From Nocardia bhagyanarayanae (GTDB taxonomy: Bacteria > Actinomycetota > Actinomycetes > Mycobacteriales > Mycobacteriaceae), in contig NZ_VFPG01000002.1 of NCBI RefSeq assembly GCF_006716565.1, forward strand, positions 620,001 to 684,000: 64,000 bases of DNA. The letters are read 5' to 3'. Below, one piece after another: positions 32,576 through 42,517 of the stretch. Position numbers and translations under genes: made by a program. The notes under the pieces were generated by a model. The model was not told the DNA's origin. It was given only the letters and a program-made list of their open reading frames with translations, and searched no databases. Every line of letters begins with the position of its first letter. Within the stretch, counting starts at the first letter, position 1.

Positions 32576-35500
32576 ATGTCCGTGCACAGTGAGCAGGTGT
32601 TCGGGGAGGCCATCGTCCAGGCGATGGTGGAGAACGGCTGGCGGGAGGGGAATCCGCACGAGTACCGGGCGGAGCTCGGGCTTGATATGGGGGAGCTGCT
32701 GACCTTCATCTCGAAGACTCAGCAGACGGAGTGGGATGACCTGGTCGCCACCTACGGGGACGATCAGGATGAGGCGCAGCGGGGGTTTGCGAAGCGGCTG
32801 GGGCAGGAGTTGGCGGCCAAGGGGCTGGTGAAGGTGCTTCGGGAGGGGGTAAAGGATCGGGGTGTTCTGATCCGGGTCGCCTACTTCAAGCCGAATCTGG
32901 TCGGCTCAGAGGATGTGCTGAAAGCCTATAAAGCAAATCGGCTCACGGTAGTTCGGGAACTGCCCTACGCCACCAAACCCGGCGCCTCGAGACCTCGCCT
33001 GGATCTGGCGTTGCTGCTCAACGGGATTCCGGTGGCGACGGCGGAGTTGAAGAATCCGCTGACCGGGCAGGGTGTGGAGGAAGCGAAGCGGCAGTATCGC
33101 GAGGACCGCGATCCCACCGAGCTGATCTTCAAGCATCGAGTGATCGCCAACTTCGCCGTCGACCCGGATCTGGTGTTCGTCAGCACTCAGCTGCGCGCGG
33201 AGAAGACGGTGTTCCTGCCGTTCAACACCGGTTCGGAGGGGCCGGGAAATGCTGGCGGCAAGGGGAATCCGCCCGCCAGCATGGCAGGCAAGTACGCGAC
33301 CTCCTATCTGTGGGAGCAGGTGTGGCAGCCGGACAACTGGCTGGACCTGCTGGAACGGTTCGTGCACACCACCGAGAAGAAGGGGGCGGCCGGCAAGGCG
33401 ACTCGCTCGACGATCTTCCCCCGATTCCACCAGTGGGATGTGGTCAAAAAGCTCACCGCGCACGCCGCGACTCACGGTTCCGGGCACGACTACCTCGTGA
33501 TGGCCTCGGCAGGCTCCGGCAAGTCGAACACCATCGGCTGGCTCGCGCACCGGCTCAGTGATCTGCACACCGAGCGGCTGGAGAACCTCGACCCCGAAGC
33601 CCGGGCGGCCGGATTGGCGCCGGGCGTACCGGTTTTCGACAAGATCATCATCATCACCGACCGGCGCAACCTGGACTCGCAGCTGCGCGACACCGTCGGC
33701 GGGTTCGAGCAGGTGTCCGGGCTGGTGGTGAAGATCGACGACAAGGCAGGCTCGAAGTCCGGGCAACTCGCGAAGGCATTGAACTCGCAGAGCGGCAAGA
33801 TTATCACCGTCACGCTGCACACCTTCCCGGCGCTGCTGGACTATCTGCGGCGTGAGCAGGCCAAGCTAGCCGATGGCCGCTACGCCGTCATCATTGATGA
33901 GGCGCACTCCTCCCAGTCCGGCGACGCCGCCGCCGCGGTGCGAACCGCGTTGCGCGATATGGGTCTCGACGCGGATGACGAGGAAGAGGGCGCGGTCGAG
34001 GTGCCCATCGACGAACGTTTGCGGCGTAAGGCCGAGGCGCGGGCGAAGGCAGCCAACATCTCCTACTTCGCGTTCACCGCGACGCCGAAGGCGAAGACGC
34101 TCGAGAACTTCGGCACTCCCGACGGCAATCAATACCGCCCGTTCCACACCTATTCGATGCGGCAGGCGATCGAGGAAGGGTTCATCCTCGACCCGCTGCG
34201 CAACTACATCACCTACAAGGCCTACTACCGGCTGGTGAACCAGAACCCCGACGATGTCGAGGTGCCTGAGGCCAAAGCCTCGAGCTTGCTCGCACGGTTC
34301 GCGTTCATGCATCCGTACGCGGTGGAACAGCACGCGCAGGTGATCGTCGAGCACTTCATCGCGCATACCCGCGGGCGGCTCGGCGGCCGGGCGAAGTCGA
34401 TGGTGGTGACCGCCTCCCGGCAAAGCGCGGTCGCGATGGCTCGGGCGATCAAGGAATACCTGAAGGTTCGCGAGTACGACATCAAGTACCCGGATGTCGG
34501 CGTGCTGGTGGCTTTCTCCGGCAGCCTCGATGTCGATGGTGAGGAGGTCACCGAGTCGTCGGAGAACGGCGGGCTCGCCGAATCCGCGCTGCCCAAGGCG
34601 TTCCGGTACACGCGGGCCGACGACCGGGCGACCCAGGCGGGCGGCAAGGGGCAGCGGGAATACCGGATCCTGGTGGTCGCCGAGAAGTATCAGACCGGGT
34701 TCGACGAGCCGCTGCTCACCACCATGTACGTGAACAAGACGCTCACCGGTATCGCCGCCGTGCAGACGCTGTCGCGACTCAACCGCACCCGCGAAGGCAA
34801 ATCACAGCAGGATCTGGTGGTGCTCGACTTCGTCAACGACGCCGAGAAGATCCAGGAATCGTTCGCGCCGTACTACGAGGACGCGTTCACCATGCCGACG
34901 GACCCGAATCTGCTGTACGTCGCACGCGATCGAGTGCTGGCCGCACCGATTCTGATCACGCAGGAGATGAAGGATTTCGCGGCGGCATATCTCGTCGCCG
35001 AACAGAAGGCAGCCGGATCGGCCGCGAAGTGGGCCAAGCTGCATGCCGAGCTGTATCGGCACCTGGCACCGGCTGTCGACCGGTTCACTGTCTTTCTCAA
35101 CAGCGAGGAAGAAGACGATGTCGCACTCGCCGAGTCGTTCCACGCCGATCTCAACGACTACGTCCGCAAGTACGGGTTCCTCGCGCAGATCGTGCCCTAT
35201 CAGGACCCTGACCTCGAACTGCTGCACCTGTACGGGCGTCACCTGCTGAATCGGTTGCCGCGACGCGCCGATGGCGGTATCGACATCGGCGAGGTCGACT
35301 TGAGTCACCTCCGGCTCGAGCAGACCGGGGAGCATGACCTCGGACTCGCGCCGGAAGGCGCACAGGAATTACGAGGGTTCGGGGACGGCGCCGGGCCGGC
35401 CAAGGAGCCCGAGAAGTCGCTGTTGTCCGCGCTGATCGAGCGGTTCAACGAACGGTTCGGCACGGAGTTCTCCGAGGAACATCTCGCTGTGCCGTTCAAC

Positions 35501-35740
35501 GCCGCCATGAACGAACCGCAGGTGGAGCAGGCGCGCTTGGCGAACAAGAATGTCGACGACTTCGGCGTCGTCTTCGACAAGGTGTTCGCCGAGAAGATGG
35601 TCGAACACTTCGATACTCTCAATGACCTGGGCGAGCGGTACTTCGCCCGGGACAACGAGTTCAAGAAGGACCTGGATCGGCAGGCGCGCACCGCGGCGTT
35701 CCGGCTGCTCGGGCGGCGACATGGGCTGCCCGAGATGTAG
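32576..35740 (+). CDS. hsdR: Type I restriction endonuclease subunit
   Basis: A 1054-aa HsdR, full length. The N-terminal PD-(D/E)xK nuclease has D143 in 'RPRLDLALLL' and E157-x-K159 in 'VATAELKNP'. The SF2 translocase has Walker A ASAGSGKS (310-317), DEAH (441-444), 'FAFTATPKAKTLENF' (motif III) and 'LVVAEKYQTGFDEPLL' with 'LSRLNRT' (motifs V-VI). The C-terminal helical domain binds the M2S core. With hsdM and hsdS intact, the system should restrict unmodified DNA. The start ATG comes 6 bases after the hsdS stop. The Ser/Thr kinase gene follows 42 bases later on the same strand. Confidence 0.95.
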   Translation: MSVHSEQVFGEAIVQAMVENGWREGNPHEYRAELGLDMGELLTFISKTQQTEWDDLVATYGDDQDEAQRGFAKRLGQELAAKGLVKVLREGVKDRGVLIRVAYFKPNLVGSEDVLKAYKANRLTVVRELPYATKPGASRPRLDLALLLNGIPVATAELKNPLTGQGVEEAKRQYREDRDPTELIFKHRVIANFAVDPDLVFVSTQLRAEKTVFLPFNTGSEGPGNAGGKGNPPASMAGKYATSYLWEQVWQPDNWLDLLERFVHTTEKKGAAGKATRSTIFPRFHQWDVVKKLTAHAATHGSGHDYLVMASAGSGKSNTIGWLAHRLSDLHTERLENLDPEARAAGLAPGVPVFDKIIIITDRRNLDSQLRDTVGGFEQVSGLVVKIDDKAGSKSGQLAKALNSQSGKIITVTLHTFPALLDYLRREQAKLADGRYAVIIDEAHSSQSGDAAAAVRTALRDMGLDADDEEEGAVEVPIDERLRRKAEARAKAANISYFAFTATPKAKTLENFGTPDGNQYRPFHTYSMRQAIEEGFILDPLRNYITYKAYYRLVNQNPDDVEVPEAKASSLLARFAFMHPYAVEQHAQVIVEHFIAHTRGRLGGRAKSMVVTASRQSAVAMARAIKEYLKVREYDIKYPDVGVLVAFSGSLDVDGEEVTESSENGGLAESALPKAFRYTRADDRATQAGGKGQREYRILVVAEKYQTGFDEPLLTTMYVNKTLTGIAAVQTLSRLNRTREGKSQQDLVVLDFVNDAEKIQESFAPYYEDAFTMPTDPNLLYVARDRVLAAPILITQEMKDFAAAYLVAEQKAAGSAAKWAKLHAELYRHLAPAVDRFTVFLNSEEEDDVALAESFHADLNDYVRKYGFLAQIVPYQDPDLELLHLYGRHLLNRLPRRADGGIDIGEVDLSHLRLEQTGEHDLGLAPEGAQELRGFGDGAGPAKEPEKSLLSALIERFNERFGTEFSEEHLAVPFNAAMNEPQVEQARLANKNVDDFGVVFDKVFAEKMVEHFDTLNDLGERYFARDNEFKKDLDRQARTAAFRLLGRRHGLPEM

Positions 35741-35782
35741 CCCACGGTGATGCGACCGTCGCGGGATGGCAGGGGGTAGACG

Positions 35783-37372
35783 GTGCCGGCTCGGCGCATC
35801 GGCAGGCGGTACGACCTGATCGAAGAGATCGGGTTCGGCGGGATGGGATCGGTCTGGCGCGGGTACGACACCGTGCTGGACCGCGAGATCGCGGTGAAGT
35901 TGATCCGATACACCCAGATCCACTCGCCGACCGATGCCGCCGAGTTCGCCGCACGGTTCCGTCGGGAAGCCAGGATCACCGCGCAGATCCGCCACCATGG
36001 CGTGCCGCAGGTGTACGACGCGGTCCTCGACGCGGACCTGAGCGAGGTGTACCTCGTGATGGAACTCGTCGAGGGCGCCAACACGTTGCGGCACTATCTC
36101 GAACCCGGCGCCCCGCTGCCGATCGCATGGGCGGTCTCGGTGACCGCGCAGATCGCCACCGCGCTGTCGTACGCGCACGCGCTGCCGGTCGTCCACCGCG
36201 ATCTCAAACCCGACAACATCCTCCTCACGCCTGGCGGCGCCGTGAAGATCATCGACTTCGGCATCGCCGCCCTGCTGACGGCAGGCGCGCCGAAGCTGAC
36301 CATGACGGGTGCGCTCCTCGGTTCGATGCCCTATATGTCGCCGGAGCAGGCCATCGGCGCCAAGCCGACACCGCGCACCGACTTGTATGCGCTCGGCTGC
36401 ATCCTCTACGAAATGCTGTGCGGCTACCCAGTGTTCGACGGCGCGGGGCCGATCGTGTTGCACCACCACGCTTCCACCGCGCCGGTTCCGCCGCGGGAAC
36501 TGCGTGCCGAGGTGCCCGCCGAGCTGGACCGGTTGGTCTTGGAACTTCTCGCCAAGAAGCCCGAACAACGACCAGGTGACGCCGCGGAGGTGTATGAGCG
36601 GCTACTCCCGTTGTTACCCCCGCCGGGGTCGGTTCCCGGACCGAGCGAGGCGCATCTGACGGGCATGCCCGATCCGACCGTGATCTTCCGACGTCCCAAC
36701 GCACCGCTGCGTCCGGAGCAGGCGGCGCCCACTGTCCAGTTTCGGGGTGCGTTGCCGGCCACCGCGCCGATCAGCGACAAGGTGCTCGAGCAACGGCTGG
36801 AACATCGGCTGGCCGAGTTTCGCGACTTGGTGGCCGCGGGCCGCACACTGCAGGCGGCTGATGTTCTCAGCGGCATCCTGGAGCCGGCGGGCCGTGTCTT
36901 CGGCGCCGATAGCCCGCGGGTACTTGAACTACGGTTCGATATCGCGCTGGCCCGTTTCCATGGTGGCGAATTCCGCAAGGCAAGAATGGAATTCGATGCT
37001 CTTGCCGCGGCATCGGCCCGGGTGAAGGGTTTCGCCGACGAGCTGACGATCGAATGTCGGAAGTTCGCCGCGAACTGCCGCGTCGAGCTCGGCGAACTCA
37101 CCGAAGCCCTGTCGGGGATGCGCGCGGTGCTCGACGACGTGCGCGCTACCCAGAGCGACGGCAGCGAGGTGGCACTCGAGCTGCGGCTTGCTCTCGGGCG
37201 CTTGCTCGCGCTCATCGGTCGTCACGCGGAGGCGCGCACCATGTTGAGCGAGCTGTATGAGGATCTGCTGCTCCTGCGCGGGATCAACGATCCGCTGACC
37301 CGAGAAGCCGAGGAAGCGCTGGAGCGGCTCATCGACGATGATCCGGCAGCGCGTGGACAGGAACGATCGTGA
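35783..37372 (+). CDS. Ser/Thr protein kinase with helical repeat tail
   Basis: A 529-aa Hanks-type kinase. It carries the Gly-rich loop 'IGFGGMGSVW' (16-25), K39 in 'EIAVKLIRY', 'VVHRDLKPDN' (136-145), DFG (158-160) and 'YMSPEQA'; all catalytic residues are present. After a Pro-rich linker (~275-325) come ~200 helical residues with TPR-like periodicity ('LEQRLEHRLAEFRDLVAAG'). There is no transmembrane segment or PASTA domain, so it is cytoplasmic, unlike PknB. The GTG start 42 bases after hsdR suggests co-transcription with the restriction genes. A role in regulating restriction or sensing infection is inferred from place only. The gene converges on the EVE-like/CBS/HEPN gene. Confidence 0.88.
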   Translation: MPARRIGRRYDLIEEIGFGGMGSVWRGYDTVLDREIAVKLIRYTQIHSPTDAAEFAARFRREARITAQIRHHGVPQVYDAVLDADLSEVYLVMELVEGANTLRHYLEPGAPLPIAWAVSVTAQIATALSYAHALPVVHRDLKPDNILLTPGGAVKIIDFGIAALLTAGAPKLTMTGALLGSMPYMSPEQAIGAKPTPRTDLYALGCILYEMLCGYPVFDGAGPIVLHHHASTAPVPPRELRAEVPAELDRLVLELLAKKPEQRPGDAAEVYERLLPLLPPPGSVPGPSEAHLTGMPDPTVIFRRPNAPLRPEQAAPTVQFRGALPATAPISDKVLEQRLEHRLAEFRDLVAAGRTLQAADVLSGILEPAGRVFGADSPRVLELRFDIALARFHGGEFRKARMEFDALAAASARVKGFADELTIECRKFAANCRVELGELTEALSGMRAVLDDVRATQSDGSEVALELRLALGRLLALIGRHAEARTMLSELYEDLLLLRGINDPLTREAEEALERLIDDDPAARGQERS

Positions 37373-37390
37373 CTCGGTTCTTTCTCTGCG

Positions 37391-38926
37391 TCACGGGTTC
37401 GGTTCGGCTGTGCGCAACAGCTGCAGAAGACCGTTCACTACTGCGTACTTCTCCTCCGAGAGTGGGTCGGTGGCGAAGTGCATCAGGTCGTTGCGCACGT
37501 TCCTGACCTGTTCCAGGAGCTCGACGACTTGGTTGCGGTCGAGCCGCCAGCCGAGTTTGCGCCACCGGTCGGGATCCTTCAGCAGGTGGACGTAGTTGCC
37601 GAAGGTGAGGTCGGAAGCGTCGTGGACGCGCGATTTCTGGTGATTGGGTACCGCGTCCTTCAGGTCATCGAGGTCGAAGTGGTCCTCAGCCGCGCGGCGC
37701 AGCCGGTTCTCTGCTTCTTCGATGAGCACGAAAGGCCTTGCCAGAGTTCCGAATTGACGGGTCAGATCGGATGCAGTGAGAATGCCGGTGACTCGGACCC
37801 GATCGGGGTTGCGGACGAAGATGAATCCTCGGTCGTAGATAGCATCGATCTGATCGAGCAGTAGCGCGTCGTGGTCGACGACGAGGGCAGGGACCGTCGC
37901 GTCGGCGAGCGTGGGATCGTCGCTGGAGATTTGCGCCTGCCCGATCGATTCCCATGTGACCGCACCGTGGTACGTCTCGTCCTCATCGATGACCGCGAGC
38001 TGCGAGAACTGGTACCGCAGCATCTTGGTTTTCGCGTAAGTGAGATCGGCCGTCGAGGTCACCGACTCCAAGCGCGCGGGAAGGTCGCCGAGACGGCGCG
38101 ACATCGGCTCGGGCTCGATCACGTTCTCGACGTTCTCGATTGTCCCGTTGCCCGCGTCGACACCTGGCTCGGTGTCGATCGGCACCAGGGCGACGACATC
38201 GCTGAGCGCCCCCTCGGTGAAAGCCGGGCGAGTGGTCAGGCCGTTGCTCGCGAGATCCGCCTTGATCGTCGAGACCGCCGCCGCGGTCCGGCGTTCGGCA
38301 CCCCAATGTTCGAGGAGGCTCCGGATGGTGAGTTCTCGCGGGTTCGAGGCGTCCCTGGCCGTAGCTTCCTCCAGCAGTTTGGTGGAATCCGTGGCTTCTT
38401 CGTCGCCGTCGAAACCGGGGTCGGTGCCATAAGTCGCGAGATGCTGGATGCGGGCCGCGGCGTCGTGGCGGGTGAGGCCGCACACGGTGAGCAGGGAGCC
38501 CAGGCTGGCTCGCAGGTCGGGGCGGATCGCGTCCCACGACACGTCGGGACGAATCCAGTCGACCTTCCTGACCTGACGGAAGCCTTTCGGTTCGTCGGCG
38601 CGGTACTCGTATGGACCGCTCACCCTGCCGATCGCGACGTGTCCCGGGTGGGTCTTGAGCGGCATGACGACGAGGTCACCGTCTTGGATTGTGGTGTCGA
38701 ATTTCCACAGCTGGCCGGTCCAGTTGCCGATCACCGTGCTGGTCGCCTCCGGATAGGCGGACCGCAACCCTACCTTGAGATCGTGCCAGGTCGGGTACCG
38801 GCCGAGGTCGCCGACTTCATCCCAGCCGATGATCGCAAGTCCCTCGTCCAAGGCGCGGCGCTCCCGCTCGCCGGTGCTACCGGCACGGATCAGCCACGCC
38901 TGCGGCTGCCGCGTATCGTTCGACAT
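37391..38926 (-). CDS. EVE-like / CBS pair / HEPN fusion protein
   Basis: A 511-aa protein with three parts. Residues ~8-140 match the PUA/EVE-like reader domain that sits at the N-terminus of many Mrr-type restriction enzymes ('AWLIRAGSTGERERRALDEG', 'GWDEVGDLG', 'NWTGQLWKFDTTIQDGDLVV', 'VAIGRVSGPYEY'). Residues ~280-400 look like a CBS-domain pair ('LRYQFSQLAVIDEDETYHG' and 'DRGFIFVRNPDRVRVTGILT'), a ligand-binding module for adenine nucleotides. The C-terminal ~90 residues are HEPN-like, with the catalytic R-x4-H as RNDLMH (478-483). HEPN domains of this kind are usually RNases. The protein may bind modified DNA or RNA and fire a nuclease. The ATG at 38926 follows AGGGAG. Confidence 0.7.
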   Translation of the reverse strand: MSNDTRQPQAWLIRAGSTGERERRALDEGLAIIGWDEVGDLGRYPTWHDLKVGLRSAYPEATSTVIGNWTGQLWKFDTTIQDGDLVVMPLKTHPGHVAIGRVSGPYEYRADEPKGFRQVRKVDWIRPDVSWDAIRPDLRASLGSLLTVCGLTRHDAAARIQHLATYGTDPGFDGDEEATDSTKLLEEATARDASNPRELTIRSLLEHWGAERRTAAAVSTIKADLASNGLTTRPAFTEGALSDVVALVPIDTEPGVDAGNGTIENVENVIEPEPMSRRLGDLPARLESVTSTADLTYAKTKMLRYQFSQLAVIDEDETYHGAVTWESIGQAQISSDDPTLADATVPALVVDHDALLLDQIDAIYDRGFIFVRNPDRVRVTGILTASDLTRQFGTLARPFVLIEEAENRLRRAAEDHFDLDDLKDAVPNHQKSRVHDASDLTFGNYVHLLKDPDRWRKLGWRLDRNQVVELLEQVRNVRNDLMHFATDPLSEEKYAVVNGLLQLLRTAEPNP

Positions 38927-39395
38927 GTATCGGTCTCCCTTTCCGGTGCCCGCCGACACGGATCCGAATTCTCGGCTGGCGGCGCCCCCGAGCGCTTCCG
39001 CGATAGGAGGCCCCGAATCCCTCCTCTAGAACAGTCCGCGGGCAACGGTATCGGAAGTTCTCGCACTGTGCAGGCGTATTCTTCGTGGCCGCAACAGAAG
39101 GCTGTCGACGCTGTGCGCGAGATCCTCTTGCCGAGGTGGCCCAATCCGTCCTTCGAGAGGGTTGGAAGTTCCACTGGGCTGCTGCGGTCGAATTGCTTCG
39201 GCCCTTTGCCCAGTCGAAGGCGCCGCCGCTGCGCGGGCGCGAACGGACTGGCCGATGCCTGTGCACCTGGGTGTTCTGCCAAAACCATGAACCGAGCGGG
39301 AGATCGCCGTTGCGCTGCGAACTGCGTTCGCTGAAGGCACCTTCGTCCGTCGCCGATGGTGCGCTGTTCGTGCGGCTGGCCGAGCTGCCAGCGGT
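38927..39395. other. 469-base gap, no supported gene
   Basis: Sequence between the EVE-like/CBS/HEPN gene and the helicase pseudogene. Open frames on both strands give basic, low-complexity translations. None has a ribosome binding site, and none extends a neighbour convincingly. It may hold the promoter of the EVE-like/CBS/HEPN gene and worn-down 3' sequence of the pseudogene. Confidence 0.45.
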
Positions 39396-41350
39396 TCAAC
39401 CCGAAACGTAAGCGACCCAGAGGTAGTCGCGCGGCCGGCTCGTGGCAACCAAGGTCTGGCGAGCGAGTAGTTCGGCGCGGTCGCGGGCGGCGCCGGTGAG
39501 TTGGGTCGAGTTGGCCGGTGGTTCGTCGGTGATGTGGAAGACCGCGGCGAAGTCCATGCCTTTGGCGCGGTGTACCGTGCCGACCTTGATGGCGTCGAAT
39601 TGGGTGCCGTCGTACTTTTCCAGGGAAAGAGTGGGAAAACGGGATCGTTCCAGCACCCTTTGGTAGTGCTCGGCCTCCTTGTTCGAGTGCACGATGACGG
39701 CCATATCGGAGATCGGTAGGCCGGATTCGGTGATGGCACGGGGAAGCTCGGCGTCGAGGTCTCTGCGCGACAAGCGTCGTTCGACCGCGATGCCGTCCGA
39801 CAAAGTGGCGTCGCTGTCGCGCAGACGAAGCCGGGACCGCCGTCGAGGTCATCGACGGTATTGCCCGCTTCTATGCGTTTGGTGTACCGCAGGATCGCTT
39901 CGCGATTGCGGTAGTTGGTGCGCAGGACTCGACCGCGTCCGGCTACGGGGATGCCGGCGTCGGAGAGTCGCCAGCCGCCCGCGTAGACCTGCTGCTGTCC
40001 ATCGCCGACCAGCAGCAGTTGGGCGTCGGGTCCGCCGCCCGGGATCAGGTGCACCAGACGCAGTTCCATCAGGGTGAAATCCTGCACCTCGTCGACGACC
40101 ACCAGCGCGTAGTCCTCGCTGTCGTCGAGCGGGCGCTGTCGCAGTTCGTCGACTGCGAGGGGCGACGACGTCGTTGAAGTCGTGCACAGCTCGGGTCTCC
40201 ATGCGCTGCTGATACGGCAGATACCAGTTCTTCCAGACGTACTCGCGGCGGTTGCCGTGCAAACCGATGCGTTCGCGACCGGTTCGATCGATCTCCTTGT
40301 ACGCGTTCAGATCTCGTATGCCTCGTCCCTTGATCACGCGGTCGATCTCGTCGGTCCAGTAGGCGTAGTCGGTGCCGTCGATGTTGCCGAGGACCTCGCG
40401 AGCGGCTTGCCACGCCCGGGTGAGACAATCCTGTCTGGCCGCGTAATCGAGGTTGTAGGCGACTCCGCGCCGATTGAGGAACGCCATTGTCCACGCGTGT
40501 AGACCGGTGAACTGAGCGCGGTCCGTCGAGTGCGGTGCCAGTTGCGCAAACCCCGACAGATGGTAGGTCGGCAGGGTCTTGACGAAACTGGTGAACAGAA
40601 AACGGCCGGGATTGCGTTTGGCGAAATGCGCCATACGGTGCAGCGCCACAACGGATTTGCCGGTTCCCGCAGGCCCGCTGAACCGCGCCGGTCCGGTGAA
40701 GTTCGTGTGCACGAGGGCGAGCTGATCGGGATCTAGAAAGGTCATCCATTCCCGGAACGGACGGGCGAGTGCGTTACCGCGAGTGTCGGACCGCAGGTCG
40801 CCGGCGGCGAAGAGGCCGTCGGAGGTGACCGATTCGGCGGCTGGCGCGTCGTCGGAGGAGATCCACTCGTACCATGTCGAGCGCTCCGCAACGGTGGCGG
40901 TGATCTCACGGACACGAAGCGACGACAGGCGGTGCTCACCCGAAATCAAGGTGTTGTACATCATGGATTCGTCGACCGCGAGAAACGGCTCGTGCGCCTC
41001 GGTGGCCACGGCGCGCGGCATCAGCAGCGCGATCTCCAGCAAATGCGGGACGAATTGAGAGCGTCGAACAGCAGCCCGGCGAATGTTTCCTCGGCGTGCT
41101 TGCGGATCGCGCGCAGCTCGGCACGATCCGGAACCTCGTCGGTGAACACCAAGGCGTACACGCCTGTCGAGCCGACCGCGAACGCGGGCGCACGTCCGGA
41201 TCTGGCCGGTGAGCGGTCGATGAGCAGCTGCCAGCCGCGTGCGGTCAGCTACACCGACAGGAGACGACGTTGCTGGGCGGTGAGATTCGGCAGTTGCGCG
41301 AGTCTGCGCTCGGCCCAGCGAATGCGGCGCTCGCGATTGATGTTCGGCAT
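39396..41350 (-). pseudogene. Decayed UvrD-like helicase (nonsense codon and three frameshifts)
   Basis: Pieces of one SF1 helicase (~650 residues) can be joined across all three minus-strand frames. The start MPNINRERR at 41350 is followed after 33 codons by an in-frame TAG (41249-41251). The next piece breaks near 41045 ('AEETFAGLLFDALNSS' then 'HLLEIALLMPRAV'). The long middle piece carries motif I FSGPAGTGKS and breaks near 40165. The third carries VVVDEVQDF and 'VLRTNYRNREAIL' and breaks near 39835. The last has 'VGTVHRAKGMDFAAVFH' and 'LLARQTLVATSRPRDYLW'. Four separate lesions show real decay rather than one read error. The first ~110 residues look NERD-like ('GSTGVYALVF'). It is not closely similar to the intact helicase at 15615-17006. 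Confidence 0.8.
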
Positions 41351-41566
41351 AGGAGCCCCCGGTTCCTGCTGGTGCACAGTTTGTCGGTAACAGTATCCGA
41401 GCATCGGGCTGGATGAGTGGTTTTCTGCTGTGTACCAAGCTCATTGGGGCCTATGCCGGGTGCGAGCACATCGAACAACCGGCGGACCAAGCCCTGTCTG
41501 GCGGACGTCTCGGCGCCCGTGACGCCTCGGCGTGGCTGACGAGGCCAAAGCGTATCGTGGTTCGGC

Positions 41567-42481
41567 ATGGGGTCACGAGGCGAAATTGTCGTCATCGAGG
41601 GGGGATCGCAGCAGAAGTACTACACCCACTGGGGTGGTGGGTCGCTGCATCTGGATCTGCTACCGGGGCCGCAGGCCGCGGTCCGATTCGCGTCCGCGCA
41701 GAGTGCTCTCGATGCGTGGGTCTACGACCTGGAGGCGGCGGCAGTGATCGACATCGATCGGCGAATGCTGCTGTGGTTTTCGAACGCGTGTGCCGAAGAT
41801 GCCATCCGGAGTGCGGTATTCGAGACGATGGCGATCACCTGGCCACAATGGGAGGTGCGCTGGGCGGGATACCGGGAGCGCGATCTTGCCGACTATTGCG
41901 ACGGCCGGTGGCCGAGATGCCTGGTTCTCGTCTCCGGGGTGGAACGGGCCCGCTGTTACACACCGGCAATAGATCTCGCCTCGCTCATGGCGCAGGGGCC
42001 GGCGGTGGTCGAGACGATCGCCGGGTGGGCGGAGGCGACGCGGATACCTGCCGTCACTGCCCACGGGCTGCACCTCGATCCCCCGCAACGATCCGGTGCG
42101 TTGTGGGCTCTCGACGGCACGGCCGGTGATCTGGAGGCGATCGCCGCACGATGGAAGGGTTGGACGTGGGAGAACTGGGGGTATCGGTTCGCCGAGGCCG
42201 CTGCTGCGCTCGACTCTGATTCCGGCCCGGAAATCGTTGCCGCGTTCGAGGCTCTGTCGGAGAGCTTCGAACAGCATCAGCTGGTAGACAAGGGCACCGA
42301 AGCCGTCGGTCTGTTGCTGAGTGCGACGGGCTGGATCCAGGAGGCGCTGCGCACGGGCGGGATGACGATGGAGACGGTGGAGGACAATACGTTCGTTCAT
42401 CGTCCGGTGGAGCTGTCGGCTGCCGAGCTGGTGGACACCCGAGAGGCGATCGCCGCAGCCAAGCTCCGGCACGGATCGTGA
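41567..42481 (+). CDS. Conserved actinobacterial protein, unknown function
   Basis: A 304-aa soluble protein that starts 'MGSRGEIVVIEGGSQQKYYT', followed by 'HWGGGSLHLDLLPGP' and 'IDIDRRMLLWFS'. I recall this opening from a widespread unnamed actinobacterial family, but I know no function. There is no signal peptide, membrane segment or nucleotide-binding motif; it is rich in Trp ('WKGWTWENWGYRF'). The start ATG lies in a G-rich context without a strong ribosome binding site. It is flanked by the helicase pseudogene and the Wadjet operon and converges on the latter with a 36-base gap. Confidence 0.6.
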   Translation: MGSRGEIVVIEGGSQQKYYTHWGGGSLHLDLLPGPQAAVRFASAQSALDAWVYDLEAAAVIDIDRRMLLWFSNACAEDAIRSAVFETMAITWPQWEVRWAGYRERDLADYCDGRWPRCLVLVSGVERARCYTPAIDLASLMAQGPAVVETIAGWAEATRIPAVTAHGLHLDPPQRSGALWALDGTAGDLEAIAARWKGWTWENWGYRFAEAAAALDSDSGPEIVAAFEALSESFEQHQLVDKGTEAVGLLLSATGWIQEALRTGGMTMETVEDNTFVHRPVELSAAELVDTREAIAAAKLRHGS

Positions 42482-42517
42482 ACGCTCGGCCTACGGCCGC
42501 GCCGGGAGGTGCGATGC

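Noticed and set aside
27325..35740. BREX or DISARM system
   Set aside because: No PglZ, BrxC/PglY or DUF1998 (DrmB) homologue is present; hsdM, hsdS and hsdR are standard type I R-M genes.
39085..39411. A 108-aa plus-strand open frame after the EVE-like/CBS/HEPN gene
   Set aside because: No ribosome binding site, no family, and it overlaps the end of the helicase pseudogene; kept only as an unassigned gap.
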